A DNA stretch of 8,383 bases, taken from positions 1-8,383 of the forward strand of contig JAKBAQ010000118.1 of NCBI GenBank assembly GCA_021808985.1, read 5' to 3'. The translations under genes and the position numbers were made by a program. Shown in pieces: positions 1 to 5,823 of this stretch. A model generated the notes under the pieces. It was not told the DNA's origin, did no database searches, and worked only from the letters and a program-made list of their open reading frames with translations. Position 1 is the stretch's first letter, and each line of letters opens with the position of its first letter. The DNA is from Pseudomonadota bacterium (GTDB lineage: Bacteria > Pseudomonadota > Alphaproteobacteria > Acetobacterales > Acetobacteraceae).

Positions 1-2137
1 CTTGGGGAAGGAAATCATCCAGCGGCCGCAGGCAGCGGTCATCGGCGTCAGCATATATGCCGCCCATGGTGGTGAGCCAGGCCAGGCGGAAAATATCGGC
101 CTTTTGGGTGGCGCCGTCGGCGCGCTGAAAGGCGGTGGCGACGGGCTTGGGGTGGTGCTGCAAAAGCCAGGCGCCGGCTGTTGCCTCGTCAAAACGATAC
201 AGCTCATGCCTTGGGTTTTGTTCAGGCCAGGAGCGCATGATCCACTCAACATCGGCGGGTGCCGCGCCGGAATCCCAGAATTGCATGATGATCTTGGGAA
301 TGGGCTGGCCTTGGCTCGTGATCTGGCCGGGCAGGGAGCCGCCCTGGCGCAGGGCGATGAGCAGGCAGGTGGCGGCGGCCGTGCTTTCGGGAATGTCACG
401 CACGATATCAAGCAGGGCGGAAACGCGGACCGCGGGCGGCGCGAATTGCAGCTGGGCCAGGGTTGCAGCCAGCTCGTGCTCGAGCCGGTAGTCATCAAGC
501 AGCTGGCCATAATGGTTTTGCATGATATTCGTGGCGTTGCCGCGGGTTTTCAGGTCTGGCGCGCTCAGCGCGGCGAATTTGCGCAAATAGGCCAGGGCGC
601 CGTCAAGCTCCATCAGGGCCAGTTTGGTGCGCACCAGATCGTAATGGGCGGCGGCGTCTCGCGGAAAATGAAATATCGCTTTTTGGTAATGAATGCTGGC
701 ATCCTGCAGGCGCCAGCAGCTTTCGGCCCACATGCCCTTCAGGCGTTCCAGCAGCGCTAAATTCTGCGGCGTGGAGGCGGGAATTCTGCGCAGGCAGGCT
801 TCCACATGCTCCGCCTCGCCCAGGGTGTTCTCGATCAGGAACCGCTCGACCCACAGGGTGAAGGAATGTGGCGTGCCGAAGGTGGCGTCCCGGGCGAGTT
901 GCAGGGCCTCAGGGTAATAGCCGTGCCGGCGCAGCAGGCTGATCCGCTTGGCTTGCACGTTGGATGCGCCCGCGTGAGATTGTTCAAGCGCGGCGAGGCC
1001 GGCCAGAGCTTCATCGACACGGCCCATCCGGGCCAGGGCCTCGTACGCGCTGGCCATGAAGGAGGGGTCCGCCGGCTGCGCGGCGGCGGCGCGCTGATAA
1101 TATTCATAGGCAAGCGGGATATCGTTGGCGACCATCGCCATCTCGGCATGGCAGACCAGGGTGGTCACGTTCGCGGGGTCCAGCTCTAATGCTTTCGCCA
1201 TATATTTAAGGAAGTTTTTTTCGTTTCCCAGCAGCCGTTCCTGCTGCGCCATCTCGGTTAAAATGCCGCCATGGGTTGGGTTCAGCGCGTGCGCCTTGTT
1301 GAAGGCGGCCAGCGCGGCATCGGCGTGGCCGGCGGCGCGCTCAATCTGGCCAAGGTTGAGGTGGGCCAGCAATTCGCCGGGGGCGGTGCGCAGCACGTCA
1401 TGGCAGGTGGCGCGGGCCTCGTCCAGGCGGCCAAGCTCACGCAGGGTGGCGGCCACCTCCAGCCGCAGGCCGGGCTGGTTGGGCAGGTGCGCTACGGCGG
1501 TTTGAAAATGGGTGAGGGCGGCGGCCTGGTCGCCATTTCTGCGGGCGCAATGGCCGAGCCCGGCATGGGCCTCGGCACGATCCGGCAGCTGGCGAATGAC
1601 CGCGCGGAAGGAGGCTTCGGCTGCATCCAGCTGGCCGAGTGCGAGCTGCTCCGAGGCGATCTCCTGCTGGAGCACGGGCAGGTTGGGCGCGAGGGCGGCG
1701 GCGGCCTGAAAATGCGCGAGGGCGGCGAAATGCTCGCCATGCCGGCGCGCGCAATGGCCAAGCCCGGCATGGGCCTGCGCATTGTCCGGCGCCAGGTTCA
1801 GCACGCCGCGGTAGGAGGCTTCGGCCTCATCGAGCAAGCCCAGCGCCAGCAGGTCCGCCGCGCATTCCAGATGGGCGCCAGGCGCCTGGGGGAAAAGCTG
1901 CATGGCGGCCTGGAAGCGCCGGAAGGAGGAGACGTGATCTCCACGGTTGCGCGCGCAGCGCGCCGCGCCCACATGCGCCTGAAAGAGCCGCTGGTTGGTT
2001 TTTATGGCCGCGAGATACCACGGCTCCGCCTCGGCGAACGCGCCGGCGGCGAAGAGCTGTTCCGCATGGGCGAGTTGTGCATCGGGATCAACGGAAAGTT
2101 GGTGTCTTTCCGCAACAATCCCAGCTTCGAGGTTCAA
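1..2137 (-). CDS. TPR-repeat protein with C-terminal DXD (GT32-like) glycosyltransferase domain, 3' end cut off by window edge
   Basis: Reading the minus strand from a TTG at 2137 gives 712 codons with no stop before the window edge. Residues about 20-600 are mostly paired amphipathic helices of TPR type, for example the AHAGLGHCARR motif near residues 122 and 190. From residue 613 the sequence changes to IPKIIMQFWDSG, then KADIFRLAW (679-687) and MGGIYADADDR (691-701). This order is the hallmark of the Gly_transf_sug family: IPKIIHQ-like start, a KADilR-like helix, then GGiYaDxD. The DXD motif (Asp697, Asp699) would bind metal and the nucleotide sugar. Inference: a cytoplasmic or membrane-associated glycosyltransferase that uses TPRs to hold a partner or acceptor, as in glycan assembly or protein glycosylation. 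No signal peptide is seen. The TTG start is chosen for its AAGGA site 10 nt upstream; the frame is open further, to a GTG at 2170 with no such site. The acceptor and the donor sugar cannot be read from the sequence. Confidence 0.88.
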   Translation of the reverse strand, partial: MNLEAGIVAERHQLSVDPDAQLAHAEQLFAAGAFAEAEPWYLAAIKTNQRLFQAHVGAARCARNRGDHVSSFRRFQAAMQLFPQAPGAHLECAADLLALGLLDEAEASYRGVLNLAPDNAQAHAGLGHCARRHGEHFAALAHFQAAAALAPNLPVLQQEIASEQLALGQLDAAEASFRAVIRQLPDRAEAHAGLGHCARRNGDQAAALTHFQTAVAHLPNQPGLRLEVAATLRELGRLDEARATCHDVLRTAPGELLAHLNLGQIERAAGHADAALAAFNKAHALNPTHGGILTEMAQQERLLGNEKNFLKYMAKALELDPANVTTLVCHAEMAMVANDIPLAYEYYQRAAAAQPADPSFMASAYEALARMGRVDEALAGLAALEQSHAGASNVQAKRISLLRRHGYYPEALQLARDATFGTPHSFTLWVERFLIENTLGEAEHVEACLRRIPASTPQNLALLERLKGMWAESCWRLQDASIHYQKAIFHFPRDAAAHYDLVRTKLALMELDGALAYLRKFAALSAPDLKTRGNATNIMQNHYGQLLDDYRLEHELAATLAQLQFAPPAVRVSALLDIVRDIPESTAAATCLLIALRQGGSLPGQITSQGQPIPKIIMQFWDSGAAPADVEWIMRSWPEQNPRHELYRFDEATAGAWLLQHHPKPVATAFQRADGATQKADIFRLAWLTTMGGIYADADDRCLRPLDDFLPQ
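1503..1985 (-). repeat. Tandem 204-bp repeats encoding paired TPR units
   Basis: Within the TPR-glycosyltransferase gene, the protein segments starting at residues 53, 121 and 189 align without gaps (QAHVGAARCARNRGD, QAHAGLGHCARRHGE, EAHAGLGHCARRNGD). The spacing is exactly 68 residues, i.e. two 34-residue TPRs or 204 bp. The two copies around 1503-1600 and 1707-1804 are also clearly similar as DNA, including the shared stretch GCCCGGCATGGGCCT. The copy nearest the gene start is more diverged. This suggests growth by duplication of TPR pairs. Confidence 0.75.
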
Positions 2138-2147
2138 AGATAAATAT

Positions 2148-2152
2148 TCCTT
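2148..2152 (-). promoter_or_regulatory. Shine-Dalgarno site for the TTG-started TPR-glycosyltransferase
   Basis: The minus strand reads AAGGA here, 10 nt before the TTG at 2137. It decides the start: no in-frame ATG lies nearby, and the in-frame GTG at 2170 has no purine-rich site upstream. Confidence 0.6.
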
Positions 2153-2211
2153 ACTAGAACTTGGGCGCACATAAATTATCGCATGGCCGCCGGCAAGCCG
2201 ACGCGCGGAAA

Positions 2212-2224
2212 TCGGAATATCCGA
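2212..2224. repeat. Short inverted repeat TCGGA-ATA-TCCGA
   Basis: Two 5-bp arms flank a 3-bp centre. This is the size and shape of a dimeric regulator half-site pair. It lies about 75 bp upstream of the minus-strand TTG and may be a control site for that gene. Short palindromes of this size also occur by chance. Confidence 0.35.
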
Positions 2225-2231
2225 AAATAAT

Positions 2232-2276
2232 CAGCATATATTTAAGCATTTATCATTTATGCTGCGATATTATCGC
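2232..2276. repeat. Two inverted repeats in the divergent spacer
   Basis: The first has 7-bp arms, CAGCATA at 2232-2238 and TATGCTG at 2258-2264, around 19 AT-rich bases. The second is tight: GCGATA at 2264-2269 and TATCGC at 2271-2276 around one T. They touch at base 2264. They could be operators or a small hairpin; no T-run follows, so they are not a terminator. Function is unknown. Confidence 0.45.
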
Positions 2277-2287
2277 GTGTTTGTGAT

Positions 2288-2344
2288 GATAAACTTTACG
2301 TGTATGCGGATAAACTTCATGTGTGCGCAGATAAACTTCACGTG
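2288..2344 (+). repeat. Three direct repeats GATAAACTTYAYGTG at 21-bp spacing
   Basis: Copies lie at 2288-2302, 2309-2323 and 2330-2344. They differ only at the two pyrimidine positions (TTTACGTG, TTCATGTG, TTCACGTG). The 21-bp period is two turns of the helix, so all three sites would face the same side of the DNA, as expected for cooperative binding of a regulator. They end 139 bp before the AlgX-like start codon. A weaker relative, GATAATTTATGTGCGC, lies in the opposite orientation at 2180-2165 near the other start. The binding protein is unknown. Confidence 0.7.
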
Positions 2345-2468
2345 AGAAAACCGATTGCGGCGAGGCTATTTCCTGTTGCCGAAAATGCCGCTATTCCTGC
2401 GCACCGCTGGGCGGGTTTGCCGCCGGTGTTGGATGAACGGGCGGCCGGCCGGGCTGGCTCAATATACT

Positions 2469-2472
2469 GGAG
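2469..2472 (+). promoter_or_regulatory. Shine-Dalgarno site for the AlgX-like gene
   Basis: GGAG lies 11 nt before the ATG at 2484, slightly long but usable. It supports that start, which also places the conserved N-terminal GKDDFLFL motif at residues 10-17. Confidence 0.5.
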
Positions 2473-2483
2473 TTTGATTCGTC

Positions 2484-3803
2484 ATGGAAATATCACAAAA
2501 GGCCGTCATCGGTAAGGATGACTTTCTGTTTCTCGGCGGAGCGGATTCCAACGACCTGATTGCGCATATTTCCGGCGACGTGAAAATTACCGCTGCGGCG
2601 TTGAAAGTTTTGAGGCATAACGCGGCGATTTTAAATCAGCTGACTTGCTCAAAATTGTTACTGGTGGTGCCCGAGGCGCATGTCGTCTACCAGGATCTTC
2701 TGCCTGATGAGATCAAGGTCTCGGAGGATCGCCCGGTGATGCAGGCGCTGCCGGTTTTGGGCGCGGCGGCGGTTTATCCGCTGCAAAAGCTCCGGAACCT
2801 GCGGGCGAAGGGCGTTTGCGTTTATAGCGGCAATGATTCGCACTGGACGGAGACGGCCGCGTTCGAGACCTATATCTCGTTGCGCTCACGGCTCAACCGG
2901 ACTGGCAAGTTCAAATATTTTTATGAGCCGCTGGCATCACGCGAGGCTGGGGATCTGCGCAGCGGATCACCCCGGCAGGTGATAGAAAAAGAGATGGCGC
3001 AGCGAAAAAATTATACATCGGGTGTGCAAAATATTTTCTCCAATGGCATGCTCAATCATGGGTCCGCCAGCGTTATCGTGAACCCGCGGGGAACCGGCCG
3101 GTGCTTGGCGTTTGGCACGTCTTTTTCCACGCGGCTCGTTCCGGCTTATGGATGCGATTTCCGTGAAACGATATTCTGTTACGGCACGGCGATTGATCCG
3201 GCTCTTGTCGATCTGGTCAAGCCTGACGCCGTGATTGTGGAAATGCCGGAACGGTTCATCCATTATCCGACCGCTGCTGCCAGGGGCGGCACTTTCGTCT
3301 CGGCGCTGATGGCCAGCCAGACGCCCGGCTATAAAGGCATTCTGCACGATCTGACGCAGAAGGTCTCACAGAATACGGAGAGCTTCATCAAGGCGCAGCG
3401 GCTGCTTTGCCGGCCGGCGGCGGCTTTGGCTGATCTCGGTTTGTTCAACGAAGCGGAATACCGGTCTGTTGAGGCGGAGAAGATTCAGGCGGTGCTGGGT
3501 ATCATCGCGCGGGGTGTGGAAATGATGCCGCTGCGGATGCTCGCCAGCGGGCAGTTCCGGCGCAATGTTATTCTGTATTCCATTTTCGGCATGATCGACC
3601 GTGGCGAAATCAGCCTCGAGGACAGGGCGATTATTCCGGATACCGAGATGGGCGGCCTGGCGCTGGTCCGCCTGCTGATTCGCGGCGGCAAGGGTGAGGA
3701 GGCGCTGCAGGTGCTCGCGCACACCAAGGAAGCCTGGGGAACCTCGCCAGAGACGGAATATTATGACGATTATCTGGGCAAGCTGGTGACGGCCGCGGCA
3801 TAG
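2484..3803 (+). CDS. AlgX/AlgJ-like SGNH-hydrolase-fold protein, putative carbohydrate O-acetyltransferase-related
   Basis: This 439-residue protein opens with VIGKDDFLFLGGADSND (8-24), close to the GKdGwLFL start of AlgX/AlgJ-type SGNH domains. NDSHW (117-121) supplies the Asp118-x-His120 pair, and FGTSFS (210-215) supplies the nucleophile Ser213. This matches the Asp-x-His and GTSxS layout of the AlgX catalytic triad. PDAVIVEMPERF (247-258) is the usual strand after the Ser motif. In the family these domains transfer or remove acyl groups on polysaccharides. AlgX and AlgJ act in the periplasm, but here no signal peptide or membrane segment precedes the domain. Residues about 295-439 form an extra mostly helical region, with a TPR-like stretch near 390-430. 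The gene is divergent from a TPR-glycosyltransferase, which fits a role in surface glycan or glycoprotein modification; this is inference. The substrate is unknown. Confidence 0.75.
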   Translation: MEISQKAVIGKDDFLFLGGADSNDLIAHISGDVKITAAALKVLRHNAAILNQLTCSKLLLVVPEAHVVYQDLLPDEIKVSEDRPVMQALPVLGAAAVYPLQKLRNLRAKGVCVYSGNDSHWTETAAFETYISLRSRLNRTGKFKYFYEPLASREAGDLRSGSPRQVIEKEMAQRKNYTSGVQNIFSNGMLNHGSASVIVNPRGTGRCLAFGTSFSTRLVPAYGCDFRETIFCYGTAIDPALVDLVKPDAVIVEMPERFIHYPTAAARGGTFVSALMASQTPGYKGILHDLTQKVSQNTESFIKAQRLLCRPAAALADLGLFNEAEYRSVEAEKIQAVLGIIARGVEMMPLRMLASGQFRRNVILYSIFGMIDRGEISLEDRAIIPDTEMGGLALVRLLIRGGKGEEALQVLAHTKEAWGTSPETEYYDDYLGKLVTAAA

Positions 3804-3844
3804 GCCGCGAGCCGGCGCCGTGGCGGCGGATGAGCGGTTGAAAA

Positions 3845-3921
3845 TGGCGTCCCCGGCGGGATTCGAACCCACGGCCCCAGGATTAGGAATCCTGTGCTCT
3901 ATCCTGCTGAGCTACGGAGAC
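3845..3921 (-). tRNA. tRNA-Arg (anticodon CCT)
   Basis: Read on the minus strand, these 77 bases fold as a full tRNA. The acceptor stem GTCTCCG pairs with CGGGGAC with one T-G wobble. The D arm is GCTC...GAGC. The anticodon arm is CAGGA-TTCCTAA-TCCTG, giving anticodon CCT, which reads AGG. The T arm carries GGTTCGAATCC. The discriminator is G, and CCA is encoded at 3847-3845. The gene is convergent with the AlgX-like gene, whose stop lies 41 bp away. No duplicated 3' end is visible in the window that would mark an integrated element. Confidence 0.95.
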
Positions 3922-3965
3922 AATTCAAGGCGTCGGCTGGTCAGGCGGTGCTGTGCGCCCTCTTT

Positions 3966-4005
3966 AGCCTACCCGTGCGGGTGAAGCAAAGGCTGGGGGT
4001 AGGCT
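3966..4005 (-). terminator. Inverted repeat AGCCTACCC/GGGTAGGCT after the ACT-domain gene, weak terminator candidate
   Basis: Perfect 9-bp arms at 3966-3974 and 3997-4005 flank a 22-nt loop, directly after the stop of the minus-strand ACT gene. On that strand the hairpin is followed by AAAGA rather than a run of T, so it is not a classic intrinsic terminator. It could still stabilise the 3' end or assist termination before the tRNA gene. Confidence 0.4.
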
Positions 4006-4006
4006 G

Positions 4007-4537
4007 TCAGTCGTCTTCGTTCTCGCTGGAGATGAGGTCGACCATCATTTCCTCGGTGAGCCGTTCCAGGATTTTTTGCACATCCTCGGTGGTGACGTTG
4101 GCGGGCACGCGCAGGCGCGCGGCGGCGCGGAACATGGTCTCGCCGGTGAAGGGGGCGCTTTCAATGCCGCTGCTGAATTCCTCGATATTGGCGCCGAGCT
4201 GGCTCAGTGCGTGGGTGACATCGCGCACGATCCCCGGACGGTCCTGGCCGAGCAGCTCCAGGTCCAGGGTTCTGTAGCTGGTTTCAGGCGGTGCTGCGGT
4301 GGTGCGTTGCACGGTGATGCGCAGCCCCGCTTCCTCCAGGCCGTGCAGGGCGGCGGTGAGGCTGGGGGCGTTGGAGTCTGGCACGCTGATGAGCACGATG
4401 CCGGCGAACTCTCCGGCCAGGCGCGCCAGGCGGCTTTCCAGCCAGCTGCCCTCGGCGGCGGCGATTTTCTCGGAAATGGCGCTCACGAGGCCGGGCTTGT
4501 CGTGGGAAAGGAATGTCAGCACGAGCGATGTTGTCAT
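4007..4537 (-). CDS. Double ACT-domain protein, GcvR-like (glycine cleavage system regulator family)
   Basis: The 176-residue protein is two ACT domains in tandem. The first, about residues 3-80, carries HDKPGLVSAISEKIA. The second, about 91-170, carries GQDRPGIVRDVTHALS. The D(K/R)PG turn at residues 13-16 and 99-102 begins the first helix of each domain and is typical of ACT domains that bind amino acids. This pair layout and length resemble GcvR, about 190 residues in E. coli, which restrains the activator GcvA in glycine response. Many alphaproteobacteria carry this protein without a clear GcvA system, so the target is uncertain. The tail is acidic (SSENEDD). The ATG at 4537 has AGGAG 7 nt upstream. 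It is divergent from the deacetylase gene, with 110 bp between starts and no clear promoter motif there. Confidence 0.8.
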   Translation of the reverse strand: MTTSLVLTFLSHDKPGLVSAISEKIAAAEGSWLESRLARLAGEFAGIVLISVPDSNAPSLTAALHGLEEAGLRITVQRTTAAPPETSYRTLDLELLGQDRPGIVRDVTHALSQLGANIEEFSSGIESAPFTGETMFRAAARLRVPANVTTEDVQKILERLTEEMMVDLISSENEDD

Positions 4538-4544
4538 GGCGCAT

Positions 4545-4549
4545 CTCCT
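4545..4549 (-). promoter_or_regulatory. Shine-Dalgarno site for the ACT-domain gene
   Basis: The minus strand reads AGGAG, 7 nt before the ATG at 4537. Its strength and ideal spacing fix the start of the double-ACT protein. Confidence 0.7.
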
Positions 4550-4647
4550 GGGTGTTTTGCCTCCACCATACCACGGATGGCGGCGGTGGTGAACTGAGCG
4601 GCGGCGCGGGTTGCGCGCGGGGCGAAACCGGCATTACCATGCGGGCC

Positions 4648-5679
4648 ATGATAACAATTTTCAGCGCCGACCACCTGTTGCACCAGAGTCCGGGCGAGTT
4701 GATCTTTGGTGAATTCCTGCCCGCCTTTGAAAAGCCGGAGCGCGCCGAGCTGGTGCTGCAACGGGTGAGGGAGGTTGGGCTGGGCGAGATACGGGCGCCC
4801 GAGGTTTTTCCGGTGAGCGCGATTACCCGCGTGCATGCGCCCGGGCTGGTGGCGTTGCTGCAAAGCGCGCAGGCGGAGTGGGAGGCGCTGGGGCGTAGCG
4901 GGGCGGCGTATCCTTATACCTGGATGTCACGCGGGATGCGGGCGGACCGTGTGCCGGCGGGGCTGGACGGGCGGCTTGCCTATTACAGTTTTGATTGCGG
5001 CACGCCGATTACCAAAACCAGCTGGCAGGCGATCAAATCCTCCGTCGATGTGGCGCTGAGCGGCGTGGCGGTGCTGGCGGCGGGGCAGCGGGGCGCGTTT
5101 TCGCTCTGCCGCCCGCCCGGGCACCATGCGGGGGCCGACCATTATGGCGGCTATTGCTTTTTGAACAATGCGGCCATCGCGGCGCAGAAACTGCTGGATG
5201 AGGGGGCGAAGCGGGTCGCGATTTTGGATGTGGACTACCATCACGGCAACGGCACGCAGCAGATTTTCTACCGGCGCGAGGATGTGCTGCTGGTCTCTCT
5301 GCATGGGCACCCGGACCAGGAATATCCGTATCTGCTGGGCTGGGAGGATGAGACCGGCGAAGGTGCGGGGGAGGGGTTCAACCTGAACTTTCCGTTGCGC
5401 TGGGGTACGGCTTGGCCGGAATGGTCAGCTGCCTTGGAGGCGGGGCTGCGGCGGATCGCGGCTTATGGCGCGGATGCGGTTGTGGTCTCGCTGGGGGTGG
5501 ATACCTACAAGGACGACCCGATTTCGCACTTCCTGCTTGAGCATGAGCATTTCACGCAAATGGGCGCGCGGATCGCAAGCCTTGGCAAGCCGGTGCTGTT
5601 CGTGATGGAGGGCGGCTACGCGGTGGCGGAAATAGGGATCAACGCGGTGAACGTGCTGAGCGGCTTTGAAGGCGCGTAG
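4648..5679 (+). CDS. Acetylpolyamine amidohydrolase / histone-deacetylase-family enzyme
   Basis: This 343-residue cytosolic enzyme belongs to the zinc-dependent arginase/deacetylase fold. Visible motifs in order are FSLCRPPGHHAG with His159-His160 as the general acid/base pair, GGYCFLNNAA, ILDVDYHHGNGTQ with zinc ligands Asp196 and His198, SLGVDTYKDDP with zinc ligand Asp285, and VMEGGYAV with catalytic Tyr324. From memory, each lies one residue beyond its counterpart in Mycoplana ramosa acetylpolyamine amidohydrolase (158/159, 195, 197, 284, 323), and long blocks match. It should remove acetyl groups from acetylated polyamines or similar amides. The frame is open further upstream to 4513. 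I chose the ATG at 4648 because MITIFSADH matches family N-termini; the ATG at 4639 (MRAMITIF) is also possible, and neither has a strong ribosome site. A neighbouring polyamine gene is not seen, so the physiological substrate is open. Confidence 0.9.
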   Translation: MITIFSADHLLHQSPGELIFGEFLPAFEKPERAELVLQRVREVGLGEIRAPEVFPVSAITRVHAPGLVALLQSAQAEWEALGRSGAAYPYTWMSRGMRADRVPAGLDGRLAYYSFDCGTPITKTSWQAIKSSVDVALSGVAVLAAGQRGAFSLCRPPGHHAGADHYGGYCFLNNAAIAAQKLLDEGAKRVAILDVDYHHGNGTQQIFYRREDVLLVSLHGHPDQEYPYLLGWEDETGEGAGEGFNLNFPLRWGTAWPEWSAALEAGLRRIAAYGADAVVVSLGVDTYKDDPISHFLLEHEHFTQMGARIASLGKPVLFVMEGGYAVAEIGINAVNVLSGFEGA

Positions 5680-5709
5680 GGTGTTTTACACGTTTCTCTT
5701 ATAAAAAAA

Positions 5710-5795
5710 TTTTTTGCGGGGTTTGGGGCGCTTTTTGTAAAAAGCGCCCCAAGATTCTGGCCCTTTTTTACAAAAAAGGGCCAGACCCCAAAAAA
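5710..5795. terminator. Nested double hairpin between convergent genes, likely bidirectional terminator
   Basis: Two perfect 14-bp stems, each with a 2-nt loop, stand side by side: 5723-5736 with 5739-5752 (core GGGGCGCTTTTT), and 5756-5769 with 5772-5785 (core TCTGGCCC plus six T). GGGG at 5718-5721 and six T at 5710-5715 can pair with CCCC at 5786-5789 and six A at 5790-5795, closing both into a three-way junction with a GC bulge. On the minus strand the structure is followed after 5710 by seven T, which suits termination of the repeat-protein gene. It may also end the deacetylase transcript. Bases 5680-5823 hold no gene. Confidence 0.75.
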
Positions 5796-5823
5796 CTTTA
5801 ATATTTAAGCGCGCCAGGGCGGG

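Larger units (their letters stand above)
2138..2483. other. Divergent intergenic control region between TPR-glycosyltransferase and AlgX-like gene
   Basis: These 346 bp separate two divergent starts and hold no convincing gene. The part from about 2140 to 2350 is clearly richer in A and T than the genes on either side. It contains three 21-bp-spaced direct repeats and three short inverted repeats, listed separately. On the minus strand GATAAT at 2180-2175 matches the -10 consensus at five of six bases and would give a leader of about 30 nt before the TTG, but I see no good -35 box. No clear sigma-70 promoter stands out for the plus-strand gene. A 71-aa frame at 2300-2515 is treated as chance. 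Confidence 0.6.

Noticed and set aside
2..760. 252-aa plus-strand open frame at the left edge
   Set aside because: It uses the same triplet boundaries as the minus-strand GT/TPR gene and has no domain pattern or ribosome site. The minus frame gives clear family motifs.
1271..2143. 290-aa plus-strand open frame rich in Gly/Gln/Arg
   Set aside because: It lies opposite the TPR repeats in the mirrored triplet register. Its apparent repeats are only the complement of the TPR duplications.
2168..2170. In-frame GTG as an alternative start of the TPR-glycosyltransferase
   Set aside because: There is no Shine-Dalgarno sequence upstream, and the best -10-like motif (2180-2175) would place transcription start at or after it.
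2288..2344. CRISPR array
   Set aside because: The repeats are only 15 bp with 6-bp gaps and just three copies, so there is no room for spacers, and no cas gene is present.
2300..2515. 71-aa frame covering the 21-bp repeats (DKLHV twice)
   Set aside because: The repeated residues are a by-product of the DNA repeats. There is no ribosome site, and it overlaps the start of the AlgX-like gene.
4513..4647. N-terminal extension of the deacetylase to an ATG at 4513
   Set aside because: It would overlap the ACT-gene start on the other strand, and the added residues do not resemble the family. Catalytic residue spacing fits a start near 4648.
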